Notes: generated by a model not told the origin, from the letters alone. Shown: positions 39,126 to 48,448, counted from the first letter of the stretch. The stretch is DNA of 64,000 bases from Bradyrhizobium sp. CCBAU 53338 (GCF_015291665.1 NZ_CP030048.1:5332001-5396000); one strand, 5' to 3'. A program made the numbers and translations.

Positions 39126-39803
39126 ATGAAGATCGATCAATTGCGCAAACGCTGGGCCGACCCGGCCCTGACGGTGCTGACGGTGCTGCTGGTGATCATG
39201 ATGTTCGTGATCTCACCGCTGCAGGCGCTGGGGCTGTTTGCATTCCAGGTGTCCGAGCTCGTGTTGGCGCTGCTGCTGGTCTGCGGCATCTTCGTGATAT
39301 CGGGCAGCCCGGTCGCGGTCGTCGCGATGCTGATCGCACTTGCGATGATCGTGACAGGCGCGATCCTGCGGATCCGATCGCCATCCATTCTCGACCTCAA
39401 TCTGTTTGCCGGCTCGTGGTTCATCGTGGGAACGACGATGGCCTGGGCCGTGGCGCGCCAGACCTTCGCACCCGGCCGCGTGACCTACCATCGCGTCATC
39501 GGCGCCGTGCTGCTCTATCTGACGATCGCGGTGATCTTCTCCGCCCTTTACGTCTTCATCGGCTCGCTGGATCCGGTTGCGTTTGTGAGCATGAAGGTGA
39601 CGGACAGTCCCAAGCTTGCGAGCGACGTCATCTATTTCAGCTTCGCCACGATGACCACGACCGGCTATGGCGACGTCGCGCCGCTGCACCCCGTTGCGCG
39701 CAGCCTGTGCAACATGGAGGCGATCTTCGGTCAGCTCTATCCGGCGACGCTGCTGGCGCGGCTGGTGACGCTCGAGATCGAGCACCGCAATCAGGACTCC
39801 TGA
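39126..39803 (+). CDS. Potassium channel family protein
   Basis: A 225-residue membrane protein with about six hydrophobic segments (first two near residues 15-35 and 38-58) and a pore loop FATMTTTGYGDVAP whose TGYGD is the canonical K+ selectivity filter. After the pore helix it ends with a short cytoplasmic tail. An ATG at 39126 has a GAGG site 4 nt before it; a GTG at 39123 is also possible. It lies 6 bp after the P450 stop, so the two could share a transcript. No ligand domain is seen. Confidence 0.88.
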   Translation: MKIDQLRKRWADPALTVLTVLLVIMMFVISPLQALGLFAFQVSELVLALLLVCGIFVISGSPVAVVAMLIALAMIVTGAILRIRSPSILDLNLFAGSWFIVGTTMAWAVARQTFAPGRVTYHRVIGAVLLYLTIAVIFSALYVFIGSLDPVAFVSMKVTDSPKLASDVIYFSFATMTTTGYGDVAPLHPVARSLCNMEAIFGQLYPATLLARLVTLEIEHRNQDS

Positions 39804-39814
39804 AGTCAAAAGTC

Positions 39815-39837
39815 GAAAACAACCCCATGCACAGTAG
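39815..39837 (-). repeat. Dispersed 23-bp repeat, copy 2
   Basis: Exact reverse complement of the element at 386-408 (GAAAACAACCCCATG start). It lies 12 bp after the potassium-channel gene. The rest of the 118-bp gap holds two weak dyads, GGCGGA/TCCGCC (39848-39873) and TGCCGC/GCGGCA (39887-39908), which may end transcription from either converging side. Confidence 0.8.
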
Positions 39838-39921
39838 AGCGTGGGGCGGCGGAACTTGGCTAGTGGATCCGCCGAAGCATCTGACTTGCCGCACAAATCT
39901 GCGCGGCACGCGCAAGAACCG

Positions 39922-40785
39922 CTAAACCACCGTCCGGTGACGCTCGATGCAGGTGCGCAGCACCTCGTCCATGGGCTTGGCCCACCACTCGTTCGAGAAA
40001 ATCTCGATCTCCGAATAGCCGGCAAAGCCCTGCGCCTCGACGGCAGCACGAGCGGATTTGATGTCGATGACGCCGTCGCCCATCATGCCGCGGTCGTTGA
40101 GGATGTCCCTGGTCGGCACCAGCCAGTCGCAGACGTGGAACGCGAGCAGGCGATCCTTGCCGGCGCGGACAATCTGGCTCATCAGCTCGGGATCCCACCA
40201 GATGTGATAGACGTCGAGCGCGACGCCGAGCATTCCGGTACGATCAGGGTCGAGCCGATCGCAGATGTCGAGCGCCTGCTTCGTCGTGTTCACGCAGGCG
40301 CGATCGGCGGCATAGGCCGGATGCAATGGCTCGATCGCCAGCGGCAGCTTTGCCTGCCTGGCATAGTCGAGCATGTCGGCGAGCGCTTCCTCGACCTGCC
40401 CGCGTGCCGCAGCGATATCCTTCGAGGGTTCGCTGCCCGGCCGCGAATATTGCGGCAGGCCGCCGACGACGAGAACGATGCAGGGTGCACCCAGCGCCTT
40501 GGCCTCATCAACACAGCGCCTGTTATCGTCACGCACCTCGCCGCGGCGCGAGGTATCAGAGGTGAACATGCCGCCGCGGCAATAGCCTGATAGTTCGAGG
40601 CCCGCATCGCGCACGGCGCGCACAGCACGATCGAGGCCGACTGAAGCGACCTGGTCGCGCCAGGGATCTATGGCGCGGATGCCGTGGCTGGCGCAGGCAT
40701 TGACGATCTGGATGAGATCACCCTGCTTGCGGACGGTCGCGGTGTTCAGCGACAGCCAGCGGTGGTCGGACGAGAAATCGCGCAT
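39922..40785 (-). CDS. Sugar phosphate isomerase/epimerase family (TIM barrel)
   Basis: A 287-residue protein of the xylose-isomerase-like TIM-barrel (AP endonuclease 2) superfamily, covering isomerases and epimerases of keto sugars. Metal-ligand positions are visible as the Glu in AIEPLHPAYA, the Asp/His pair in GVALDVYHIWWD, the His in AFHVCDWL and the Glu in YSEIEIFS. It is the last gene of the enolase-Gfo/Idh-DUF993 run, and its start overlaps the DUF993 stop by one base. Confidence 0.87.
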   Translation of the reverse strand: MRDFSSDHRWLSLNTATVRKQGDLIQIVNACASHGIRAIDPWRDQVASVGLDRAVRAVRDAGLELSGYCRGGMFTSDTSRRGEVRDDNRRCVDEAKALGAPCIVLVVGGLPQYSRPGSEPSKDIAAARGQVEEALADMLDYARQAKLPLAIEPLHPAYAADRACVNTTKQALDICDRLDPDRTGMLGVALDVYHIWWDPELMSQIVRAGKDRLLAFHVCDWLVPTRDILNDRGMMGDGVIDIKSARAAVEAQGFAGYSEIEIFSNEWWAKPMDEVLRTCIERHRTVV

Positions 40786-41975
40786 CAGGCGTCCAGTCCA
40801 TGCGAGGCCAGCACGGTCTTCATCCGCCGCGTCGCCAATTCAGGGTTGGCGAGCAGGCCGGCCTGGTCGGCGAGGCGGAACAGCTCGGCCAGATGCAGCA
40901 TCGAGCGCGCGCTTTCCTGTCCCCCGACCATGGTGAAATGATCCTGGTGGCCGTTGAGATAGGCCATGAAGACGACGCCCGTCTTGTAGAAGCGCGTCGG
41001 CGCCTTGAAGATGTGGCGCGACAGCGGCACCGTCGGCCCCAGCACGTCATGGAAACCGGCCTCGTCGCCGGCCGCGAGCCGCGACAGCGCGTAGGACGCT
41101 GCCGGCGCGATGGCATCGAAGATGCCGAGCAGCGCGTGCGAAAAGCCCTGTTCGTCCCCGGCGATCAGCTCGGCATAATTGAAGTCGTCGCCCGTATACA
41201 TCCTGATGCGCTTGTCCAGGCGTCGGCGCATGTCGATCTCGCGCTGCTTGTCGAGCAGCGAGACCTTGACGCCGTCGACCTTGGCGGCGTTGCCGTTGAT
41301 GATGGCGACGGCCGTGTCCATCGCCTTGTCGAGATTCTTTGTGCCCCAATACCCCGTCAGCGCAGGATCGAACATGTCGCCGAGCCAGTGGATGATGACG
41401 GGCTCGCGGACCTGCGACAGCACGCGATCGTAGACCTTGGCGTAGTCGTCGGCGTTGCGGCCGAGCTTTGCCAGCGCGCGCGACGCCATCAGGATGATGC
41501 GGCCTCCGACCTTTTCGACGGCGGAGATCTGCTCCTCATAGGCGCGGACCACGTCGTCGAGACTCCTGGCATCCTCGACCGCGAGATGGTCGGTGCCGGC
41601 GCCCGAGAACACCAGCGCATTGCGACGCTTGGCTGCGCCGACCGAACGCGTGATCAGCTCCAGCGACGTCGGCCAGTCCAGTCCCATGCCGCGCTGCGCG
41701 GTGTCCATGGCCTCGGCGACGCCGAGCCCGAGGTCCCAGACGTGCTCGCGGAAGGCGATGGTCTTGTCCCAGTCGACGGCCACCGAGAGCCAGGGATCGT
41801 TGTCCGCGAAGGGATCGGCCACCGTGTGCACGGCCGAGAAGGCAATGCGGTTCAGGGGCCCTTCGAGCTTTGCGGGGAACGTGCGCGAGGCGGCGAGCCG
41901 ATAGGTCTCGACCGAACGATCGGCCTTCGGCAGCTTCAGCGACAAGGACGATATTGGCTGGACGGGCTTGTTCAT
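40785..41975 (-). CDS. DUF993 family protein (dihydrodipicolinate-synthase-like)
   Basis: A 396-residue protein of the DUF993 group, an aldolase-like TIM barrel related to DapA. The probable Schiff-base Lys lies in KVDGVKVSLLDKQ, and FSGAGTDHLAVED and HWLGDMFDPALTGYWG are family-like. The function is unestablished; it probably cleaves or forms a keto-acid C-C bond. It lies between a Gfo/Idh/MocA dehydrogenase (11 bp before) and an isomerase family gene (1-nt overlap). Confidence 0.82.
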   Translation of the reverse strand: MNKPVQPISSLSLKLPKADRSVETYRLAASRTFPAKLEGPLNRIAFSAVHTVADPFADNDPWLSVAVDWDKTIAFREHVWDLGLGVAEAMDTAQRGMGLDWPTSLELITRSVGAAKRRNALVFSGAGTDHLAVEDARSLDDVVRAYEEQISAVEKVGGRIILMASRALAKLGRNADDYAKVYDRVLSQVREPVIIHWLGDMFDPALTGYWGTKNLDKAMDTAVAIINGNAAKVDGVKVSLLDKQREIDMRRRLDKRIRMYTGDDFNYAELIAGDEQGFSHALLGIFDAIAPAASYALSRLAAGDEAGFHDVLGPTVPLSRHIFKAPTRFYKTGVVFMAYLNGHQDHFTMVGGQESARSMLHLAELFRLADQAGLLANPELATRRMKTVLASHGLDA

Positions 41976-41985
41976 CTGTCCTTCC

Positions 41986-43137
41986 TCAGGCCTTGATCGG
42001 GGCGACGTCGATCCAGCGCCGCTCCTTCCAGCTCTTCATCGCGCATTCGGCGAGTTGCACGCCCTTGGCGCCTTCGAGCAGCGTGAACTTGTAGGGCGCA
42101 TCCTCGTAGACGTGGCGGATGAACATCTCCCACTGCTCCTTGAAGCCGTTGTCGTAGGTGACGTTGTCCGGCAGCTTCTGCCAGTCGCCGTAGAAATCGT
42201 ACAGCCGCTTCTCGTCGGGATTCCATACCGGCCTCGGGGTAGCCTGCCGCGCTTGGATCATGCAGTCGGTGAGGCCCGCGACCGCCGATCCGTGGCTGCC
42301 GTCGACCTGGAAGGTGACGAGATCGTCGCGATAGACCCGCGTTACCCAGGACATGTTGATGTGGGCGATGACACCGCCTTCGAGCTGGAAGGTCGCGTAG
42401 GCGGAATCATCCGCGGTCGCTTTGTACGCCTTGCCCTGCTCGTCAAAACGCTCGGGGATATCGGTGTTGCCGATGCAGACCACGCTCTGGACGTTGCCGA
42501 AGAGATTGTCGAGCACGTAGCGCCAGTGGCAGACCATGTCGAGGATGATGCCGCCGCCGTCCTCCTCGCGGTAGTTCCAGGACGGCCGCTGCGCTTCCTG
42601 CCAGCCGCCCTCGAACACCCAATAGCCGAACTCGCCGCGCACCGAGAGGATGCGGCCGAAGAAACCGGAATCGCGCAGGAAGGCGATCTTCTTCAGGCCG
42701 GGCAGAAACAGCTTGTCCTGAACCGTGCCGTGCTTGACGCCCTTGGCATTGGCGAGCTTGACGACTTCGAGCGCCTCTTCAAAGTTGGTCGCGATCGGCT
42801 TCTCGCAATAGACGTGCTTGCCGGCATTGATCGCCTGGGTCAGCAGACCGGGCCGCGCCTGCGTCGTCGCGGCATCGAAGAACATGGTGTCGTTCTTGTC
42901 GGCGAGCGCGGCGTCGAGGTCCGTGGTCCAGCGCGTGACGTTGTAGCGCTTCGCAAGCGCCTCGATCTTCTCGGCGCTGCGGCCGACCAGGATTGGATCG
43001 GGCATGACGCGGTCGCCGTTCTTCAGGCGGACACCGCCCTGGTCGCGGATCGCGACGATCGAGCGGATCAGATGCTGGTTGAGCCCCATGCGGCCGGTGA
43101 CGCCGTTCATGATGAGGCCGAGGCGTTGCGTGGTCAT
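41986..43137 (-). CDS. Gfo/Idh/MocA family oxidoreductase
   Basis: A 383-residue NAD(P)-dependent dehydrogenase. The Rossmann start is GLIMNGVTGRMG, and the substrate-side EKP motif reads KHVYCEKPIATN. The C-terminal half is the beta-sheet substrate domain. Substrates of this family are sugars, inositols and aldonate relatives. The start overlaps the upstream enolase-type gene by 4 nt, and the DUF993 gene begins 11 bp after its stop. Exact substrate unknown. Confidence 0.9.
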   Translation of the reverse strand: MTTQRLGLIMNGVTGRMGLNQHLIRSIVAIRDQGGVRLKNGDRVMPDPILVGRSAEKIEALAKRYNVTRWTTDLDAALADKNDTMFFDAATTQARPGLLTQAINAGKHVYCEKPIATNFEEALEVVKLANAKGVKHGTVQDKLFLPGLKKIAFLRDSGFFGRILSVRGEFGYWVFEGGWQEAQRPSWNYREEDGGGIILDMVCHWRYVLDNLFGNVQSVVCIGNTDIPERFDEQGKAYKATADDSAYATFQLEGGVIAHINMSWVTRVYRDDLVTFQVDGSHGSAVAGLTDCMIQARQATPRPVWNPDEKRLYDFYGDWQKLPDNVTYDNGFKEQWEMFIRHVYEDAPYKFTLLEGAKGVQLAECAMKSWKERRWIDVAPIKA

Positions 43138-44531
43138 GCCAGATTCTCCTGTAGCGATTTTGGCTGTTCGAGCGGACGAAGCGCCGACCAGTCCGGATGG
43201 ACCGACGTCGCAAAGCCCGCTCCATGAAGCGATCCCGTCAGGAGATCGCCGTCGTGAATGGAAAGGCGGATGCCCTGCCCGGCATCGGCATAGAGATCGG
43301 GATGCGCGGCCGCGAAGGCCGCAGCTTCAGCCACCGGCGTCTCGCCAAAGCCGTCGACATAGTGATGGCCGTTGCGCTCGGCATGGGTGACACCGATGAA
43401 GGCGCCGAGCGCGAGGTCATGTTGCACGGCAAGACCTGCCTGGCAGGTCAGATCCTCGCCGGTGACGAAGAATTTTTCGCCGCTCGCGCTCCATTTCGCC
43501 GCGCGCGCTGCGTTGACGATGGACTTGTAGAGGCCCTTGCAGGACTTCGAGGAAATGCCGCGATAGCCCAGTGCCCGCGCCGCCGGGAAAGCATCGTAGG
43601 AGTCGTCGGCCTCGTCGATGATGAAGCCGCGCGCGGCGAGCGATCCGAGCGGCGTTCGCCTTGTGATGTCGCGCGGCATCGGCTGTTCGATATAGAGCAG
43701 TCTCGATGACATCGACCGCAGCGCGGGCTCGCGATCGAGCCGGTCGATCAGTGCATGCAGCGCGGCAAGGTCGGCATATTGCTCGTTGGCATCGAGCGTC
43801 ACCCTGTAATCGCGGCCGAGCGTGTCGAGCTCCCCAGATATCCGCGCCAGCCGTGCCGCGTCAGCCGCTGGATCGCCCGACAATTTGAGCTTGAAGTGAC
43901 CAGCGCCGGCGTTCTCGTGTGCATCGGCGACACCACCCCTACCTTCGACAGTGTCGTCGAGGCCGACAGTATGCCTAATCGCAACGCGCGGTAGCGGTTT
44001 GCGACCGGCGAGAAACGTCGTGAGGTCGGCGTCCTTCAGGTCGGGCGAGAGCCTCGCATCGATGCCGGCAATGTTGCCATTCATCCCGTCGAAGAAATTG
44101 GTCGCGGTGGCACGCAGCAGCGCATCGAGGATCGCCTTGTCGATCTCCGCCGGGCCGTAGGCGGCGGCAAGCGCTGGAATGTTCTTCTTCGCACAGGTCG
44201 CGATCTGCGCCCCAATGCACGAGGCATGCAGATCGAACGCCGCCTGAAATCCGGTCCGGGCGAGATAAAGCCCGCGCGCGATCTCCAGCGAGCGCCGCAA
44301 GCCGTCGACCGTCTGCGCCGGCGACAGTTCCGGCCGCTTGTCGAACCATTTGGGGACCAGCAACTCGGCGCTCGCGCCGACGGCGACGCCCTTCCCTTCG
44401 ACCTCGATCTCGACCCTCACGAACAGCTGGGGCGTCGCGTTGATCGTGATCGCGCCAAAGCGGAACGGCCGCGCGAAATGCACGGGACGTTCGAAGAAGG
44501 CGATATCTCGCAGCTTCAGCCGCACGGACAT
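43134..44531 (-). CDS. Enolase superfamily enzyme (mandelate racemase / muconate cycloisomerase-like)
   Basis: A 465-residue enolase-superfamily protein. The barrel has the KxK base pair (FKLKLSGD), metal ligands in VTLDANEQY, YIEQPMPRD and IDEADDSYD, and a second lysine in SSKSCKGLYKS. It should abstract a proton alpha to a carboxylate, as dehydratase, cycloisomerase or racemase. The ATG at 44531 was chosen because the in-frame extension to 44627 translates a palindromic intergenic repeat. It starts the four-gene catabolic operon and overlaps Gfo/Idh by 4 nt. Confidence 0.85.
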   Translation of the reverse strand: MSVRLKLRDIAFFERPVHFARPFRFGAITINATPQLFVRVEIEVEGKGVAVGASAELLVPKWFDKRPELSPAQTVDGLRRSLEIARGLYLARTGFQAAFDLHASCIGAQIATCAKKNIPALAAAYGPAEIDKAILDALLRATATNFFDGMNGNIAGIDARLSPDLKDADLTTFLAGRKPLPRVAIRHTVGLDDTVEGRGGVADAHENAGAGHFKLKLSGDPAADAARLARISGELDTLGRDYRVTLDANEQYADLAALHALIDRLDREPALRSMSSRLLYIEQPMPRDITRRTPLGSLAARGFIIDEADDSYDAFPAARALGYRGISSKSCKGLYKSIVNAARAAKWSASGEKFFVTGEDLTCQAGLAVQHDLALGAFIGVTHAERNGHHYVDGFGETPVAEAAAFAAAHPDLYADAGQGIRLSIHDGDLLTGSLHGAGFATSVHPDWSALRPLEQPKSLQENLA

Positions 44532-44546
44532 GATCCTATGAAGGTC

Positions 44547-44630
44547 GTCATGCCCGGGCTTGTCCCGGGCATCCACGTTCTTTGTCGCGCGGGGCAAGAC
44601 GTGGATGGCCAGGTCAAGCCCGGCCATGAC
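44547..44630. repeat. Palindromic intergenic repeat (REP-like, GTCATG...CATGAC)
   Basis: Arms of about 35 bp starting GTCATGCCCGGGCTTG and ending AAGCCCGGCCATGAC form an imperfect 84-bp inverted repeat. It lies between the enolase-type gene (start 44531) and the ABC ATPase stop (44661). The element is the common Bradyrhizobium-type REP. It could act as an mRNA stability or termination site between these two runs. Confidence 0.85.
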
Positions 44631-44660
44631 GCTCTGAAAGTTCGAGCTGCTCTCATCGCC

Positions 44661-45509
44661 CTAATCCAACGTCCCTTGCGAGAAGAAATGCTTGCGGATG
44701 CGTTGCACGAGTTCGGTGAAAACAGGGTCCGCCATCACGTCGAGCGAGCGTGGGCGCGGCAGCGGCACGTCGTAGATCGCTGCGATCGCGCCGGGCCGTT
44801 CGGTCATGACCAGCACGCGGTCGGCGAGGAACACGGCCTCCGGAATCGAATGCGTGATCAGCAAAACCGTTTTCCTGGTCTCGCGCTGGATCCGCATCAG
44901 TTCGACATTCATGCGCTCGCGCGTCAGCGCATCGAGGGCGCCGAACGGCTCGTCCATCAGCATGATCCTGGGATCGTGCACCAGCGCGCGGCAGATCGAG
45001 GCGCGCTGCTGCATGCCGCCGGAGAGCTGCCAGGGCAGCTTCTTCTCGAACCCTTCGAGCCCAACGAGCTTCAACAGCGCCTTTGCGCGCGCGAGATATT
45101 CGTCCCGCGGCAGCCGCTTCATGTCGATCGGCAGCATCACGTTGGAGAGGATGTTGCGCCAGGGCAGCAGCAGCGCGTTCTGGAAGACGATGCCGACATT
45201 GCCGTGCGGCTTCGTCACCTTCTCGCCCTCGACCAAAACCTCGCCCGTCGTCGGCGGCAGCAGGCCCGAGATCAGCTTGAGCAGCGTGGACTTGCCGCAG
45301 CCGGATGGGCCGACCACGACGAAGAACTCACCGTCGTTGATGTGGAAGTCGAGCGGCCGCAGCGACGGCACATCGCCGTCGCGCGTCCGGTAGGTCTTGG
45401 ACACGCCGGACAGATGAATGCCCGACGCATCGCCGGCAGCCCGGTCGCTCACCAATCGGAGATGGGCGGCGGGCTGCACGGTTTCATTCGATACAGTCGC
45501 TGGTTTCAC
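44661..45509 (-). CDS. ABC transporter ATPase, NitT/TauT (SsuB/TauB) type
   Basis: A 282-residue importer ATPase. Walker A is GPSGCGKST, the signature LSGGMQQRASI and Walker B ILMDEPFGALDALT, all typical of the nitrate/sulfonate/taurine/pyrimidine class. It overlaps the substrate-binding protein by 4 nt (45506-45509) and is the last gene of the importer run. The likely substrate is a small organic anion or aromatic/heterocyclic compound feeding the enzymes at 39922-44531. Confidence 0.92.
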   Translation of the reverse strand: MKPATVSNETVQPAAHLRLVSDRAAGDASGIHLSGVSKTYRTRDGDVPSLRPLDFHINDGEFFVVVGPSGCGKSTLLKLISGLLPPTTGEVLVEGEKVTKPHGNVGIVFQNALLLPWRNILSNVMLPIDMKRLPRDEYLARAKALLKLVGLEGFEKKLPWQLSGGMQQRASICRALVHDPRIMLMDEPFGALDALTRERMNVELMRIQRETRKTVLLITHSIPEAVFLADRVLVMTERPGAIAAIYDVPLPRPRSLDVMADPVFTELVQRIRKHFFSQGTLD

Positions 45510-46504
45510 GAGCCACTCTTCGGCAGATAATCGTTGGTGTAGAAGGCCTTCGGGTTCTCCTTTGCCTTTGCATCGAGCCCGCCATATTCGACCATCAGGT
45601 TGACGCTATCGGTCATGTTCTGGTCGGTGACCTGGAACGGCCGCTTGCTCTTGGTCTCCGCGGTCCGGTAGAGCGGAATGGTCAGCTCAAAGCCCTGCGT
45701 CAGCGTATCGATCTTGCCGCCCTTGGGGTTGGCATCGAGGATCGACTGAGCAGCAGCCCTAGGCTCCTTCTCGGCAGCTTCCACCGCCTTGGTCGTCGCC
45801 GACATGAAGCGGCGGACGAGATCGGCATGGGCATTAACGTAGTCCGTGTTCGCGATGATGCCTGACGAGACCATGTTGATGCCGTAGTCGGCGAACTTGA
45901 TCGGGAACACGTCCTTCCCCGTCGCGTCCTTGATCTTCATCGACTGGTCCATGACGTAGCCGAGCAAGAGATCGGCCTGGCCGTTGATGACGGCGTTGAG
46001 CTTGGTCTGGCCGTCGCCGGCAACCGTCTGGAAATCGCTTTCCTTCAGGCCCGTCTTCTTCAGGAACAGCGGCCAGATCTGGGTCATGGAATCGGCCGGC
46101 GTGATCGCCACCGTCTTGCCCTTGATGTCTTCGGGCTTCCTGATGTTCTTGTCGGCAAACCCCATCGCGGACATCGGTGAGGTCTGCAGCAGCACGCCGG
46201 TCGCAATCACGGGCGCGCCCTTGATCGCGGCACGCATCATGGTGGGCACGTCGACATAGCCGAAATCGGCGGTCTTGGCGGCGACGGCCTGCGTGGTCGC
46301 GGCCGAACCGCGACCTTCCTGGATCTCGAGGTCGATGCCTTCGGCGGCGTAAATGCCCTTGGCCTTGCCGTAATAGAACGGCGCGTGCTCGCCATAGACG
46401 TACCAGTTCAGCATCAGCACGACCTTGTCGGCCGCCTGCGCCGGCGAAACTGCAAACGTCATCAGCGCCACGGATGCAGCCCCAATCCACCGCTTCATCG
46501 TCAC
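45506..46504 (-). CDS. ABC transporter substrate-binding protein, NMT1/TauA type
   Basis: A 332-residue periplasmic binding protein. A Sec signal peptide (MTMKRWIGAASVALMTFAVS, cleaved near PAQA) precedes KVVLMLNWYVYGEHAPFYYG, a hallmark of the NMT1/THI5-like group. GRGSAATTQAVAAKTADFGY follows. The family covers sulfonates, nitrate, pyrimidine precursors and aromatic acids. The NWY start resembles the HMP-binding branch, but no thiamine gene or TPP riboswitch is nearby. It lies 45 bp after the permease gene. Confidence 0.9.
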   Translation of the reverse strand: MTMKRWIGAASVALMTFAVSPAQAADKVVLMLNWYVYGEHAPFYYGKAKGIYAAEGIDLEIQEGRGSAATTQAVAAKTADFGYVDVPTMMRAAIKGAPVIATGVLLQTSPMSAMGFADKNIRKPEDIKGKTVAITPADSMTQIWPLFLKKTGLKESDFQTVAGDGQTKLNAVINGQADLLLGYVMDQSMKIKDATGKDVFPIKFADYGINMVSSGIIANTDYVNAHADLVRRFMSATTKAVEAAEKEPRAAAQSILDANPKGGKIDTLTQGFELTIPLYRTAETKSKRPFQVTDQNMTDSVNLMVEYGGLDAKAKENPKAFYTNDYLPKSGS

Positions 46505-46549
46505 TCTCCCTTGTCTTTATGTTCGGCCGTTGTTGGCCGTTGCTTGAAG

Positions 46550-47359
46550 TTAAGAAGCGAAAATCACGTCCTCCCGCTGGCTGACATGCCAGGGAATGAT
46601 CAGCTTCTCGATCCGGTCGACGATCCAGAACAGGATGACGCCGAGCAGTGCGAGGATGACGAGGGCTGCAAACATCGTCGGCAGGTCGAACGTGCCGATC
46701 GAGCGCTGCATCACATAGCCGATACCGGAATTGGAACCGACGAACTCGCCGACGACGGCGCCGACCACGGCGAGCGTCACCGAGACCTTCAGGCCGGAGA
46801 AGATCGCGGGCAGCGCATGCGGCAGGTTCACCGCGCAAAACACCTGAAAGCGGCTGCCCTGCATGGCGCGGGCGAGATCGACCATATCGGGATCGACCGA
46901 CTTGAAGCCCTGCACCGCCGAGACCACGACGGGAAAGAAGCCGAGCAGAAAGGCCGAGATGACTTTAGGAATAATGCCGAAACCGAACCACACCACGAAC
47001 AGCGGCGCGATCGCGATCTTCGGCACGGATTGGGAGAACACCAAGAGCGGATAGACGTAGCTTTCGACCGTCTTCGAGCCCGCGATCAGCATGGCGACGG
47101 GAATGCCGAACAGCGCCGACAGCAGGAAGCCGCAGACGGTCGCATAGGTCGTCGGCCAGCACTGGCGCAGCAGTTCCGGCCAGTCGGAGCGGAGCACCGC
47201 GACGACGTCGGCCGGCGCCGGGATCTGGTAGGCAGGGATCTTGAACAGCCGGATCGCGAGATCCCAGGCCACGACGATGAAAACCAGAAACAGAAACGGC
47301 CGCACCCAGGCCGCATTCAGCATCTTGGACACCGCACCCTGCGGCTTCAGTTCAGCCAC
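46550..47359 (-). CDS. ABC transporter permease, NitT/TauT (SsuC/TauC) type
   Basis: A 269-residue inner-membrane permease with about six helices (first near LFLVFIVVAWDLAIRLF). The EAA-type loop is seen in DLARAMQGSRFQVFCAVNLPHALPAIFSG (position about 160-190), with the Gly typical of ATPase contact. It is the first gene of the importer run (permease-binding protein-ATPase). The TetR gene at 47683 lies upstream on the same strand across a 323-bp gap with a REP element. Confidence 0.92.
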   Translation of the reverse strand: MAELKPQGAVSKMLNAAWVRPFLFLVFIVVAWDLAIRLFKIPAYQIPAPADVVAVLRSDWPELLRQCWPTTYATVCGFLLSALFGIPVAMLIAGSKTVESYVYPLLVFSQSVPKIAIAPLFVVWFGFGIIPKVISAFLLGFFPVVVSAVQGFKSVDPDMVDLARAMQGSRFQVFCAVNLPHALPAIFSGLKVSVTLAVVGAVVGEFVGSNSGIGYVMQRSIGTFDLPTMFAALVILALLGVILFWIVDRIEKLIIPWHVSQREDVIFAS

Positions 47360-47503
47360 GCTTCACTCCCGGTCGTCTTCTTCGTTCGGGGAGAAATTAA
47401 CCCGTTGGATAAATACTGTCCAGAGGTTTCCCTGTGACGTTTTGCGGCGGGTTCCGGTGGGTTTGGCGGCATTTGGAATTGATGGCAGCGCCAAATCCTC
47501 GGT

Positions 47504-47628
47504 GTCGTCCTGGCGAAAGCCACGACCCATTACCCCAGTTAGGAATTTGGCGAAGGCCGGTAGGGACTAGCACCGCACGCCATCGATAGATCACGCGGTA
47601 TGGGTCCCCTGGCTTTCGCCAGGACGAC
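47504..47628. repeat. Palindromic intergenic repeat (REP-like, GTCGTCCTGGCG...)
   Basis: GTCGTCCTGGCGAAAGCC (47504-47521) pairs with GGCTTTCGCCAGGACGAC (47611-47628); the 125-bp element also has ACCCAT/ATGGGT flanks. It fills much of the 323-bp gap between the importer permease and the TetR gene. A sister element of the same family occurs at 55536-55653. No gene was seen in the rest of the gap. Confidence 0.85.
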
Positions 47629-47682
47629 GATGGGGAAGGATGCGCAACAAACTCAGCGGCGCGGGGAGCGAAGCTGCAAGCC

Positions 47683-48396
47683 TTAAGCCGTCTGCGCCAC
47701 CGTGGCGCGCGACTTCGGCGCCTTGGCGACCTCGAACAGTGCGGCCGACCGTCCCGTCAGCGCGGCCAGCACCAGGCCGACCATGTGCGCAAGGCGCTCG
47801 TCCTTTGCGTCCTTGGCCATCAGGTCACGACCAAAGATCACGCTGAGCGTTGCCGAGTTGGAGAGATAGAAGAAGCTGAGCGCCGCGATCGAGATGTAGA
47901 GCTGCACCGGGTCGACCGCGACCTGGAAATCGCCGCTGTGGACGCCGCGCCGCACCACGGTGCCGATCATCTCGACGAAGGGCGAGTGCATCGACTTGAC
48001 CTTGGTCGAGCGCTTCAGATGTTTTGCGCGCGCAAGGTTTTCCGTCTGGAGCAGCGACAGGAATTCCGGATTGCGCAGGAAGTAGCCCCAGGTGAATTCG
48101 ATCAGCCGCCTGATCGCCTCGGGCGGATCGAGATGTTCGAGATCCAGCCCCCGCTCCTCGCTGCGGATCTTGTCATAGGCGCCTTCGAGCACCGCGAGGT
48201 AGAGGTCGTCCTTGTTGCCGACATGGTAGTACAGCATGCGCTTGTTGGCGCCGGCCTTGGCCGCGATGCGGTCGACACGCGCGCCGGCGAGCCCGTGAGC
48301 GGAAAACTCCTGCTTGGCCGCCTCGAGAATGCGCAGCCGCATCCCCTCGGGGTCGCGCTGCCATTTCAGGGTTCGCTTTGCCGTTGCCTTCGTCAA
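47683..48396 (-). CDS. TetR family transcriptional regulator
   Basis: A 237-residue regulator starting MTKATAKRTLKWQRDPEGMR, with a TetR helix-turn-helix (AGARVDRIAAKAGANKRMLYYHVGNKDDLY, about residues 38-67). The C-terminal region resembles the group including RutR-like (TetR_C_6) repressors. It lies upstream of the NitT/TauT importer on the same strand and may control it; no clear operator dyad was found. GC and codon use match the neighbours. Confidence 0.88.
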   Translation of the reverse strand: MTKATAKRTLKWQRDPEGMRLRILEAAKQEFSAHGLAGARVDRIAAKAGANKRMLYYHVGNKDDLYLAVLEGAYDKIRSEERGLDLEHLDPPEAIRRLIEFTWGYFLRNPEFLSLLQTENLARAKHLKRSTKVKSMHSPFVEMIGTVVRRGVHSGDFQVAVDPVQLYISIAALSFFYLSNSATLSVIFGRDLMAKDAKDERLAHMVGLVLAALTGRSAALFEVAKAPKSRATVAQTA

Positions 48397-48448
48397 ACCG
48401 GGTGCTCGCTGGGTGCTTACGGCACGTGATGTACCACGCTCCCGCCAT

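Noticed and set aside
44532..44627. N-terminal extension of the enolase-type protein
   Set aside because: The extra residues translate a palindromic REP element, and the ATG at 44531 gives the family start.
46505..47682. TPP riboswitch upstream of the NMT1-like binding protein or permease
   Set aside because: The conserved CUGAGA-type and downstream THI-box segments were not found in the gaps, and no thiamine genes are near.
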